Source: Acidimicrobiales bacterium (lineage in GTDB: Bacteria; Actinomycetota; Acidimicrobiia; Acidimicrobiales; MedAcidi-G1). From it: a DNA stretch of 64,000 nt. The first letter of the stretch is position 1. The number at the start of each line of letters is the position of its first letter. Below, piece after piece: positions 22,582 to 29,597 of the stretch. The translations under genes were made by a program, and so were the position numbers. Under the pieces are notes generated by a model. That model ran no database searches. It saw nothing but the letters and a program-made list of their open reading frames with translations, and was not told the DNA's origin. Where the stretch lies: contig JAAZZG010000006.1 in the NCBI GenBank assembly GCA_014237715.1, positions 1-64,000 of the forward strand. The letters run 5' to 3'.

Positions 22582-24816
22582 ATGACTGACACTTCTGCAC
22601 CTGACGAGGCCACCCGGCGGTTCCGCCCCAACCACGCCGTCATCGGGCTGGGCGTCCTGGTCGCCCTGTTCACCGCTGCGTCCGGCGTTGCCTCACTAGT
22701 CAACGATTTCCACGACGACTCCCCGATCACCCGCGAAGTCTTCGCCAACATTCCGGGACCGTTGAAGTTGGCCTTCTACTCCGTCATCCCGATGCTGATT
22801 GTCTACGGGGCCGTCCTGTTCTCCTACCGAGTCCAGAACTGGCAGCGGGGCGCCCCCGACGACCGGTCCACGAAGCCGGCCAACGCCAAGCGGCGATTCG
22901 GTGATTTCCGGTCCGGCGTCTACATGCAGACCCTGCTTCGGGAGCCCGCAGCAGGCGTCATGCACGCCCTCATCTACTTCCCGTTCCTGATCCTGCTGGC
23001 CGTGACCACGGTGCTGGAAATCAACCACCAGGTCCCGGAGGGCATGAAGTTCCTACACGGCGACGTGTACCGGGCCTACACCGCGGTGGGCGACATCGCC
23101 GGTGTGCTCTACCTCATCGGCGTGACGTGGGCGGTGCTGCGGCGCTACGGACCCCGCCGGTTCCGGCCCTATCGCATCCGCATCAAGTCCAAGCCGGAGC
23201 ACGCCGCGGTGCTGCTCATCTTCCTGGCCATCGGTGTCACCGGCTTCGGCGCCGAGGCGTTCCGCATCGCCCTGCAGGACACCGCCCCCGGCGGGCACGG
23301 TGCCGATCCCGAGACGTGGTCGGTGGTCGGCTACCCATTGGCCATGGCCATCGGCGAGGCCGAGTGGCTGGTCGACGACGTGGCCGGCTGGCACCAGGGC
23401 TGGTGGATCGCCCACGTGGCCTCGTTCATGGCCTTCCTGGCCCTGCTCCCCATCACGATGATCCGTCACATGTTCACGTCGCCGTTGAACATGTACCTGA
23501 AGGACCGGTCCCGCCCCAAGGGCGCCATGAAACCAATGCCCAACCTCATGGAGACCGAGTTGGAGAGCTTCGGTGCATCGACCATCGAGGACTTCACCTG
23601 GAAGCAGCTGCTGGACACCGACTCGTGCACCATGTGTGGCCGCTGCACCAGCGTCTGCCCGGCGCATGCCACCGGCAAGCCGCTGGACCCCCGAGAGATC
23701 GTGCTCAAAACCGGTGAGGTCATGGCAGCCACCGGCCAGACGGCAGTGTCTCCCCCCATCGGGACCGATGCCGAGGTCACCGTTCCGGCCAACTGGATGT
23801 TCGACCGCATCACCAACGATGAGCTCTGGTCGTGTACGTCGTGTCGGGCGTGTGACGAGATCTGCCCAGTCAACATCGAAATCCTGGACAAAATCCTGGA
23901 CATGCGGCGCTACCTGTCGCTTATGGAGTCTGACTTCCCTAGCGAGTTGGGAGCGGCCTACCGGTCAATGGAGAACTCGGGCAACCCGTGGGGCCTGTCC
24001 CAGAGCGAGCGGGCTGACTGGGTGGGCGATCTGGAGGGCATCGAGGTGCTCGACGGCGGCGATCCCTTCGAGGCCGAGTACCTCTACTGGGTGGGTTGCG
24101 CCGGATCGTTCGACGACAAGAACAAGAAGGTCTCACGGGCGATGGCCACGCTCATGCAGCGGGCCGGTGTGTCGTTCTCAATCCTCGGCCCGTCCGAGAT
24201 GTGCACCGGCGACCCGGCCCGACGATCAGGCAACGAGTACATCTTTCAGATGCTGGCCATGCAGAACGTCGAGACGCTCGACGGCATGGGCGTCAAGAAG
24301 ATCATCACCCAGTGCCCGCACTGCTTCAACACGCTGGCCAACGAGTACCCGCAGATGGGCGGTCATTACGAGGTGGTGCACCACAGCCAGTTCCTCGAGT
24401 GGTTGATCGCCGAGGGAAAGCTGGATATGAGCGATGCCCGACTCGACGAGCGAGTCGTGTACCACGACTCCTGCTACCTGGGTCGCCACAACGACGTCTA
24501 CTCAGCGCCCCGCAACGTGATCGGAAGCCTGGCCGGCATCGATCTGGTGGAAGCCGAGCGCCAGGGCACCAAGGGGATGTGCTGCGGTGCGGGTGGCGGC
24601 CGCATGTTCATGGAGGAGCACATCGGCAAGAACATCAACGTCGAGCGCTCACAGGAACTACTGGCCACCGGCGCGACACGCATCGCCACAGCGTGTCCGT
24701 TCTGCTTCATCATGATCGACGACGGCGTGAAGGGTGAAGGCGTCGACGAGTCCGACGTGAAGGTGGGCGACATCGCCCTACACCTCCTCGAAGCACTCGA
24801 CGCCGGCTCCGAGTAG
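22582..24816 (+). CDS. Membrane-anchored heterodisulfide reductase-like Fe-S oxidoreductase
   Basis: A 744-residue protein. The N-terminal ~290 residues carry membrane helices resembling a nitrate-reductase-gamma/HdrE-type haem domain. Two 4Fe-4S motifs follow: CTMCGRCTSVCPAHATGKP and CTSCRACDEICPVNIEIL. The C-terminal half holds two CCG (cysteine-rich) domains, including WVGCAGSFDD, TQCPHCFNTLANEY, HDSCYLGRHNDVY, GMCCGAGGGRMFMEEHIG and ACPFCFIMIDDG. The family (Mycobacterium Rv0338c-like) probably moves electrons between quinones and thiols or flavoproteins; the partners are unknown. The gene stands alone, with a 168-bp upstream gap in which nothing was recognised. Confidence 0.88.
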   Translation: MTDTSAPDEATRRFRPNHAVIGLGVLVALFTAASGVASLVNDFHDDSPITREVFANIPGPLKLAFYSVIPMLIVYGAVLFSYRVQNWQRGAPDDRSTKPANAKRRFGDFRSGVYMQTLLREPAAGVMHALIYFPFLILLAVTTVLEINHQVPEGMKFLHGDVYRAYTAVGDIAGVLYLIGVTWAVLRRYGPRRFRPYRIRIKSKPEHAAVLLIFLAIGVTGFGAEAFRIALQDTAPGGHGADPETWSVVGYPLAMAIGEAEWLVDDVAGWHQGWWIAHVASFMAFLALLPITMIRHMFTSPLNMYLKDRSRPKGAMKPMPNLMETELESFGASTIEDFTWKQLLDTDSCTMCGRCTSVCPAHATGKPLDPREIVLKTGEVMAATGQTAVSPPIGTDAEVTVPANWMFDRITNDELWSCTSCRACDEICPVNIEILDKILDMRRYLSLMESDFPSELGAAYRSMENSGNPWGLSQSERADWVGDLEGIEVLDGGDPFEAEYLYWVGCAGSFDDKNKKVSRAMATLMQRAGVSFSILGPSEMCTGDPARRSGNEYIFQMLAMQNVETLDGMGVKKIITQCPHCFNTLANEYPQMGGHYEVVHHSQFLEWLIAEGKLDMSDARLDERVVYHDSCYLGRHNDVYSAPRNVIGSLAGIDLVEAERQGTKGMCCGAGGGRMFMEEHIGKNINVERSQELLATGATRIATACPFCFIMIDDGVKGEGVDESDVKVGDIALHLLEALDAGSE

Positions 24817-24864
24817 CGGGTTCCCCAACGGCAAGCTCCCTGATCACGAGCGCCCGCCGGCGAA

Positions 24865-25431
24865 TCAGCGGTTGAAGTTTTCCCAGTAGCGACTGGGTCG
24901 CGGGCCTTCCTGGCCCCGGTACTTCGACCCGAGCTCGCTTGACCCATAGGGCCGATCAGCCGCCGTGGTCATCCGGACGAACGAGATCTGTCCGATCTTC
25001 ATGCCCGGGTAGAGGGTGATGGGGAGGCTGGCCACGTTGGACAGCTCAAGGGTGAGCTGCCCGTCCCAGCCGGCGTCCACATAACCGGCCGTCGAGTGGA
25101 TGAGCAGCCCCAGCCGTCCGAGGCTCGACTTGCCCTCCAGGCGGGCCACCAGATCATCGGGTACGGCGACGCGCTCCGAAGTGGAGCCGAGCACGAACTC
25201 ACCCGGGTGGAGGATGAACGGATCGTCCTCGTCGGCCTCAACCTGCTCGGTGAGCTCGGTGAGATCTTTGCGAACGTCGATGTGGCCCATGGTGTGGTTG
25301 CGGAACACGAGGAACCGGTGGTCAAGGTGGAGGTCGATCGACGACGGCTGCACGCAGGAGTCGTCGAACGGCTCGACCACGATGCGGCCCGCGGCGATCT
25401 CCTCACGGAGAGTTCGGTCGGAGAGGATCAT
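24865..25431 (-). CDS. dcd: dCTP deaminase (bifunctional dCTP deaminase/dUTPase type)
   Basis: A 188-residue trimeric enzyme. It opens [40 protein letters not shown] and carries the nucleotide-binding [36 protein letters not shown]. Actinobacterial and archaeal Dcd proteins of this type convert dCTP directly to dUMP; assignment to the bifunctional class is by taxonomic context and is an inference. It is the last of a minus-strand run from RimK. Confidence 0.94.
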   Translation of the reverse strand: MILSDRTLREEIAAGRIVVEPFDDSCVQPSSIDLHLDHRFLVFRNHTMGHIDVRKDLTELTEQVEADEDDPFILHPGEFVLGSTSERVAVPDDLVARLEGKSSLGRLGLLIHSTAGYVDAGWDGQLTLELSNVASLPITLYPGMKIGQISFVRMTTAADRPYGSSELGSKYRGQEGPRPSRYWENFNR

Positions 25432-25477
25432 GGCCCACCGATGCTAGGCCGGGTCGGGCGACGCTGCAGCCGGCGTC

Positions 25478-26074
25478 CTAGGCGTCGGGGCTGCCGACAG
25501 TCCGGCCGGTCCAGGGGTTGGTACCGAAGAACTGGCGGATCAGCGCCTCGTAGTGCCCGAGCGGGTTTGAGTCGTAGCCGGGGTCGAAGGCTGGCGAATC
25601 GTACTCGGAGCAGAACTCCTCGGTGAGCGCGTAGTGAGGTGAGTCGGCATAACGGTCGCGGGTGTTGCGGTCCATACCGAGGTGGTGCCAGAAGTAGTAC
25701 CCCTGGAAGATGCCGTGATGCTCCACCATCCAGTGGTTGGCTTCGGACACGAACGGCTTGAGGATCGCTGCCCCCACATCAGGATGGTTGTACGGAGTGA
25801 GCGGATCGCCCAGGTCGTGGAGCAAGGCGCACAACACGTACTCGTCGTCCTGACCATCGCGTTCGGCCCGGGTGGCGGTCTGGAGGCTGTGCTCGAGGCG
25901 ATCGACTGGAAAGCCGCCATAGTCATCGCGTAGGTGTTCGAACTGCTCGAGGATTCGGCTGGCGAGGACAGCTTCGAGTTCGCCGCGCTGTTCCATGATC
26001 AACATCCAGTCATCCTGCGTGGACTCCTGGAACGAACGGAACGATGCCCGAGGGGGAGTGGCCTGGTCGGTCAT
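25478..26074 (-). CDS. HD-domain protein, candidate mixed-valent diiron oxygenase
   Basis: A 198-residue HD-superfamily protein. Metal-ligand candidates in order: His in DRLEHSLQTA, His-Asp in CALLHDLGD, His in PYNHPDVGAA, and the pair in NHWMVEHHGIFQGYYFWHHLG, ending with Asp in EYDSPAFDPGYDSNPL. That C-terminal segment and the Lys in ILKPF resemble the PhnZ/TmpB group, HD proteins that oxidatively cleave organophosphonates with a diiron site, rather than nucleotidases. It has no phosphonate genes beside it. It could equally be an ordinary phosphohydrolase. It lies 46 bp upstream of dcd on the same strand. Confidence 0.75.
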   Translation of the reverse strand: MTDQATPPRASFRSFQESTQDDWMLIMEQRGELEAVLASRILEQFEHLRDDYGGFPVDRLEHSLQTATRAERDGQDDEYVLCALLHDLGDPLTPYNHPDVGAAILKPFVSEANHWMVEHHGIFQGYYFWHHLGMDRNTRDRYADSPHYALTEEFCSEYDSPAFDPGYDSNPLGHYEALIRQFFGTNPWTGRTVGSPDA

Positions 26075-26131
26075 GGTGCTTCCTCCTTAGGTCTCGAACC
26101 TAGCCGGCCCCGGTCGGACGCCTGTCGGGGA

Positions 26132-26311
26132 TCAGTCGAAGTGCAGGGCCTCCTGGGCCCTGAGTCGCTCGAAGAGCCCGCAAAGTTTCCGGTGGCTCCC
26201 AGGGTCGCCGGCCGGGTTGACCATCTCGTGGGGATCCTCCCCATGGTCGTACTTCTCATGCTCCTGTTCGCCGGAGACCACGAACAGGACGTTGGGGCGA
26301 CCGTCGCTCAT
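26132..26311 (-). CDS. 59-residue sulfatase-like mini-ORF (probable remnant)
   Basis: It starts MSDGRPNVLFVVSGEQEHEKY, and RPNVLFVVS is the N-terminal metal-binding strand of sulfatases (normally RPNvLfIvsDD). It then runs straight into DHGEDPHEMVNPAGDPGS, which matches the C-terminal 'LYDLeaDPHEMvNLa.DP' of the same family. About 350-450 residues, including the active-site CxPxR, are missing, so it looks like an internally deleted sulfatase in which both ends remain in frame. Its ATG overlaps the RimK stop by 4 bp, so it could still be translated. The identification rests on two short motifs. Confidence 0.45.
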   Translation of the reverse strand: MSDGRPNVLFVVSGEQEHEKYDHGEDPHEMVNPAGDPGSHRKLCGLFERLRAQEALHFD

Positions 26312-27522
26312 ACCTCGATTTCGTCATCCACGGGTCGGCCCGACTCGGGGTCGATGGGCAGGGGACGGACCTTCGAACGGCGGCGACGACGGTCCGGGAT
26401 CATGTCCCGCATCTCTTCCAGGCGACCGAAGCAGAGCAGCCGGTCGTTGGCCTCCAGCATGCGCTGGCCACGTGGGTTGGGGATGACCTGAGCCCCCCGA
26501 TGGAGGGTCAGCACCGAGATGTCGCGGTCCAGAAGCCCGCTCTCGCCAATGGTCTGGCCGACCCACAAACCGTCCTCCCGTACCAGCATCTCAGCTACCC
26601 CGTAGCCGGTGCTCACCGACAGGCGCTGGCGAACGTCCAGTTCCGGGAACGCCACCTGGTTGTCGACGAAGTCCACGACCTCCCCGGCGATGTCCAACCC
26701 CGTGGCCTCCTCGATGCCCTCGAGGCCCGGTGAGGAGTTGACCTCCATGACCAGCGGTCCGTCCGTCCCCTCCAGCATGTCCACCCCTGCCACCCGAAGT
26801 CCCATGATCTGGGCGGCCCTCACGGCCGTTGCCTCGTACTCCTCGTCCAGGTCCACTGCCTCGACGGTGCCACCCCTGTGCACGTTGGAACGAAACTCGT
26901 CTCCGGCTGCGGTCCGGCGCATGGCGCCCACCACTCGGTCACCGACCACCAGCGCCCGTACGTCCCGCCCCCTCGATTCCTCCACGAAGGCCTGTATAAG
27001 CACGTTCTGCTTTGCGCTCTGCAGGGTCTCGATGATGGCCGAGGCGACCCGAGTGTCCGGGGCGAGGATCACCCCGATCCCCTGGGTCCCCTCCAGCAGC
27101 TTGATGACCACCGGCGCACCGCCGACCCGTTCGATGGCCGGCAGCACGTCGTCTCGGTTGCGGGCGAAGGCCGTCGCCGGGATGCCGATCTCGTGTCGGG
27201 ACATGATCTGGATGGCCCGGAGCTTGTCCCTCGAGTTGGCGATGCCATTGGAGGTGTTCGGCGTGTAAACGTCCATCTGTTCGAACTGGCGCACCACAGC
27301 CGTTCCGAAGTAGGTGATGGATGCGCCGATACGTGGGATCACGGCGTCGTAGTCGTCAATCGGTCGGCCCCTGTACTGAAGGTCAGGGTCGTCGCTGGCC
27401 AGGTCGATGGCGAACCTGAGCGTGTCCAGCACGTCGACCTCGTGGCCCCGGTCTAGCGCCGCGAGGTGCAACCGCATCGTCGAGTACGAATCGGGCTGTC
27501 GGGAGAGGATCGCGAGCTTCAC
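26308..27522 (-). CDS. RimK-type ATP-grasp ligase fused to an RCK_C domain
   Basis: A 404-residue protein. Residues about 1-290 are a RimK/LysX-type ATP-grasp: KLAILSRQPDSYSTMRL, DAVIPRIGASITYFG, VVIKLLEGTQGIGVILAP and the Mg-binding LVMEVNSSPGLEGIEEATG. Residues about 310-385 form a TrkA-C/RCK_C domain: VAEMLVREDGLWVGQTIGESG, ISVLTLHRGAQVIPNP, MLEANDRLLCFGRLEEM. RimK enzymes add glutamates to a protein or peptide C-terminus; RCK_C domains bind small ligands. The GTG start at 27522 follows CCCGGAG; an ATG at 27549 is possible. It is divergent from a retropepsin and an AstE-like hydrolase. Confidence 0.85.
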   Translation of the reverse strand: MKLAILSRQPDSYSTMRLHLAALDRGHEVDVLDTLRFAIDLASDDPDLQYRGRPIDDYDAVIPRIGASITYFGTAVVRQFEQMDVYTPNTSNGIANSRDKLRAIQIMSRHEIGIPATAFARNRDDVLPAIERVGGAPVVIKLLEGTQGIGVILAPDTRVASAIIETLQSAKQNVLIQAFVEESRGRDVRALVVGDRVVGAMRRTAAGDEFRSNVHRGGTVEAVDLDEEYEATAVRAAQIMGLRVAGVDMLEGTDGPLVMEVNSSPGLEGIEEATGLDIAGEVVDFVDNQVAFPELDVRQRLSVSTGYGVAEMLVREDGLWVGQTIGESGLLDRDISVLTLHRGAQVIPNPRGQRMLEANDRLLCFGRLEEMRDMIPDRRRRRSKVRPLPIDPESGRPVDDEIEV

Positions 27523-27615
27523 GCCGGCTCCGGGATCGGGTGGGGACATTCTGGTGGCACCATTATGGGGCGAATCGGTGGGTGGACGCCCGCCGAACCG
27601 CTAGGAGACGACCTC

Positions 27616-28215
27616 GTGCCCGAGAAGAAGCGGAAGCGTTCACCAAAGAAGCCGCCGCCCGCGCTCGGGTGGCGTGAGTGGGTGGGCCTGCCCGACCAGG
27701 GCGTGGACTGGCTGAAGGCCAAGGTCGACACCGGGGCCCGGACGTCGTCGTTGCATGCACCGGGCCTGCACACCTTCGAGGTGGAAAATCGGGAGTGGGT
27801 GCGCTTCTCGATCTATCCGTGGCAACGTTCGACGGCAGATGCCGTCCAGGTTGAGGCCCGGGTCCTGGACCGTCGGCTCGTGCGATCGTCCAGTGGGATC
27901 ACCGAGCGTCGCCCCGTGGTGATCCTCCCTTTGCAGTTCGGATCCACGGTGGTCGACGTCGAGTTCACCCTCACCAGACGGGACCAAATGGGGTTCCGGA
28001 TGCTGCTGGGTCGTCAGGCGCTGCGGGGCCGGTTCCTGGTCGACACCGGACGGTCCTACCTGCTGGGCCAGCCGCCTCGCACCGAACGACAGGCCAACCG
28101 GGCCCCCGATTCTGTGGCGGGTTCCGGTACTGGTTCCAAGACAGGTTCCAAGGCGCGTGAGCACCCCGAAGCGGTCCCCGATCCAGAGCCGGGACAGACT
28201 CCGACCAATGGCTGA
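27616..28215 (+). CDS. RimB-like retropepsin (PF05618 'ATP-dependent zinc protease')
   Basis: A 199-residue protein. The aspartic-protease motif is WLKAKVDTGARTSSLHAPGL, followed by RRPVVILPLQFGSTVVDVEFTLTRRDQMGFRMLLGRQALRGRFLVD. These mark PF05618, whose Pseudomonas member RimB removes glutamates added by RimK. The GTG at 27616 is chosen because TAGGAG lies 8 bp upstream; a longer reading from 27466 overlaps the divergent RimK start. A low-complexity Gly/Ser/Thr tail (about 176-199) ends in PTNG. The stop overlaps the next gene by 8 bp. Confidence 0.85.
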   Translation: MPEKKRKRSPKKPPPALGWREWVGLPDQGVDWLKAKVDTGARTSSLHAPGLHTFEVENREWVRFSIYPWQRSTADAVQVEARVLDRRLVRSSSGITERRPVVILPLQFGSTVVDVEFTLTRRDQMGFRMLLGRQALRGRFLVDTGRSYLLGQPPRTERQANRAPDSVAGSGTGSKTGSKAREHPEAVPDPEPGQTPTNG

Positions 28216-29161
28216 ACACGGATCGATCATCGTCGGCGGGCACGAGGTCCGACAGGGCACCACCGACCACTTCGAATTGCCCATCGGTCGTCTGGTAACC
28301 GGAACCGACATGGCCCTACCCGTCCGGGTGGTCCACGGGGCCGAGCCCGGGCCGACCGCCTGGCTGAACGCGGCCATCCACGGCGACGAGGTGGGTGGCG
28401 TGGAGGTCATTACCCGGGTGCTTCGGGATCTCGACCCGATGGCCATGCGGGGAACGGTGCTAGCCGTGCCGGTGGTCAACGTGTGGGGCTTCGTGGGCGG
28501 AGACCGGTTCCTGCCCGACCGCCGCGACCTCAACCGCTCGTTTCCGGGGTCACCATCGGGTTCGCTGGCCGCCCAGATCGCCCACCTTTTCATGACCGAG
28601 GTGGTGGGCCGCTCAGTGGTGGGCATCGACCTCCACACGGCGAGCGACCACCGGTCGAACCTGCCTCAGATCCGGGCTGATCTGGACGACCCGGAGACCC
28701 GGCGTCTGGCCGAGGCCTTCAGTGCTCCTGTGATGGTGCACGCCCGAAACCGGGCCGGGACACTGCGGCAGGCCGCCACGCGACGTGGGGCCACCGTGTT
28801 GCTCTACGAGGCCGGTGAGGCGCTGAGATTCGACGAGACGGCCATCGCCACCGGAGTGGACGGGGTACGACGGGTGCTGGCCGCCATCGAGATGATCGAC
28901 GGGCCGACCGCTGCGGATGACCCGTCTGCCGAGTCCCGGGCCACCGGCTGGGTCCGGGCCGGGCGCAGCGGCATCCTCCACCTGAGCGTCGACCTGGGTG
29001 ACCGGGTCGAGCACCGACAGGTGCTGGGCACCATCGACGACGCCTTCGGTAACGCGGTGGCCGCCGTCCGGGCGTCGAGGGGCGGCATGGTCATTGGGGT
29101 GACCCGCTCGCCGCTGGTAAACCGCGGCGACGCGGTGGCCCACCTGGCCGAAATCACCTGA
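28208..29161 (+). CDS. Succinylglutamate desuccinylase/aspartoacylase family (M14-like) hydrolase
   Basis: A 317-residue zinc hydrolase of the AstE/AspA family. Zinc ligands are visible in LNAAIHGDEVGGVEV (HxxE) and VVGIDLHTASDHR (His). A substrate Arg region is FLPDRRDLNRSFPGS and the catalytic Glu lies in TVLLYEAGEALRFD. The C-terminal beta domain ends in RGDAVAHLAEIT. The ATG at 28208 overlaps the retropepsin gene by 8 bp, so the two are coupled. Together with the divergent RimK ligase it suggests removal of an acyl-amino-acid or peptide tag; the true substrate is unknown. Confidence 0.87.
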   Translation: MAEHGSIIVGGHEVRQGTTDHFELPIGRLVTGTDMALPVRVVHGAEPGPTAWLNAAIHGDEVGGVEVITRVLRDLDPMAMRGTVLAVPVVNVWGFVGGDRFLPDRRDLNRSFPGSPSGSLAAQIAHLFMTEVVGRSVVGIDLHTASDHRSNLPQIRADLDDPETRRLAEAFSAPVMVHARNRAGTLRQAATRRGATVLLYEAGEALRFDETAIATGVDGVRRVLAAIEMIDGPTAADDPSAESRATGWVRAGRSGILHLSVDLGDRVEHRQVLGTIDDAFGNAVAAVRASRGGMVIGVTRSPLVNRGDAVAHLAEIT

Positions 29162-29227
29162 ACGAGGTCTACGGGAGCAGCCGGGCGGAAGGGAACCCGA
29201 TGGACGTCGCTACGCTGGCGGCTCTCC

Positions 29228-29298
29228 GCGGGTGTAGTTCAATGGTAGAACCCCAGCTTCCCAAGCTGATGACGGGAGTTCGATTCTCCTCACCCGCT
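29228..29298 (+). tRNA. tRNA-Gly (anticodon CCC)
   Basis: The acceptor stem GCGGGTG pairs with CACCCGC. The D-arm is GTTC-AATGGTA-GAAC. The anticodon loop TTCCCAA gives anticodon CCC, and the T-arm is GGGAG-TTCGATT-CTCCT. The outermost anticodon-stem pair (27-43) is a C/A mismatch; otherwise it parallels E. coli tRNA-Gly(CCC). The 3' CCA is not encoded, so the CCA-adding enzyme is needed (see 50068). Confidence 0.93.
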
Positions 29299-29336
29299 CG
29301 CCGTCCCCGATCCTCATGCCCCCGGCCATTCGCACA

Positions 29337-29570
29337 TCATTGAACTGGTTGACGCCACACTGATCTCATCGGCACCGCCCAGATCCGGTCGTCGATCTAA
29401 AACGGAATCCCTCCGCTGTAGAGGAAGGCGCCGTACCGGAAGTTGTCCTAGAGCTTGTCCAGAGCCAGATAAGACCCCGAGCATCAGTTCGGTCCACGCT
29501 CATCGACGCCTTGATCTCGAGTCCGGCGACCTCGCCATGGACCACCAAGACCCCGTGGAACCCCTTGCCA
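29337..29570 (-). pseudogene. C-terminal remnant of a DUF4143-type ATPase
   Basis: The minus strand reads VVHGEVAGLEIKASMSVDRTDARGLIWL, matching the 'GiEvKas.tv...DfrGLr.L' PD-(D/E)xK-like C-terminus of DUF4143 AAA proteins. The match then shifts frame and continues DNFRYGAFLYSGG and DDRIWAVPMRSVWRQPVQ, with in-frame stops, ending at the TGA at 29337-29339. The ATPase core is missing. It lies directly downstream of tRNA-Gly, a common landing site for mobile DNA. Between it and the tRNA nothing else was recognised. Confidence 0.5.
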
Positions 29571-29594
29571 ACTAGTCAAAGGTTTGACTAGATT
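29565..29594 (+). promoter_or_regulatory. paaZ promoter, probably leaderless
   Basis: TTGCCA at 29565-29570 (5 of 6 to the -35 consensus) is 18 bp from TAGATT at 29589-29594 (-10). The predicted transcript start falls near 29598-29601, on the ATG-ATG pair, and no ribosome binding site is visible. This suggests a leaderless message. The palindromic operator 29572-29591 fills the spacer and overlaps the -10. Confidence 0.55.
29572..29591. promoter_or_regulatory. paa operator palindrome (paaZ copy)
   Basis: CTAGTCAAA-GG-TTTGACTAG has perfect 9-bp arms. A second copy lies before paaK (36209-36224; 13 of the 16 core bases identical). The position inside the promoter suits a repressor, as PaaR or PaaX does in other phenylacetate clusters. 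The regulator gene is not in the window. Confidence 0.7.
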
Positions 29595-29597
29595 ACG

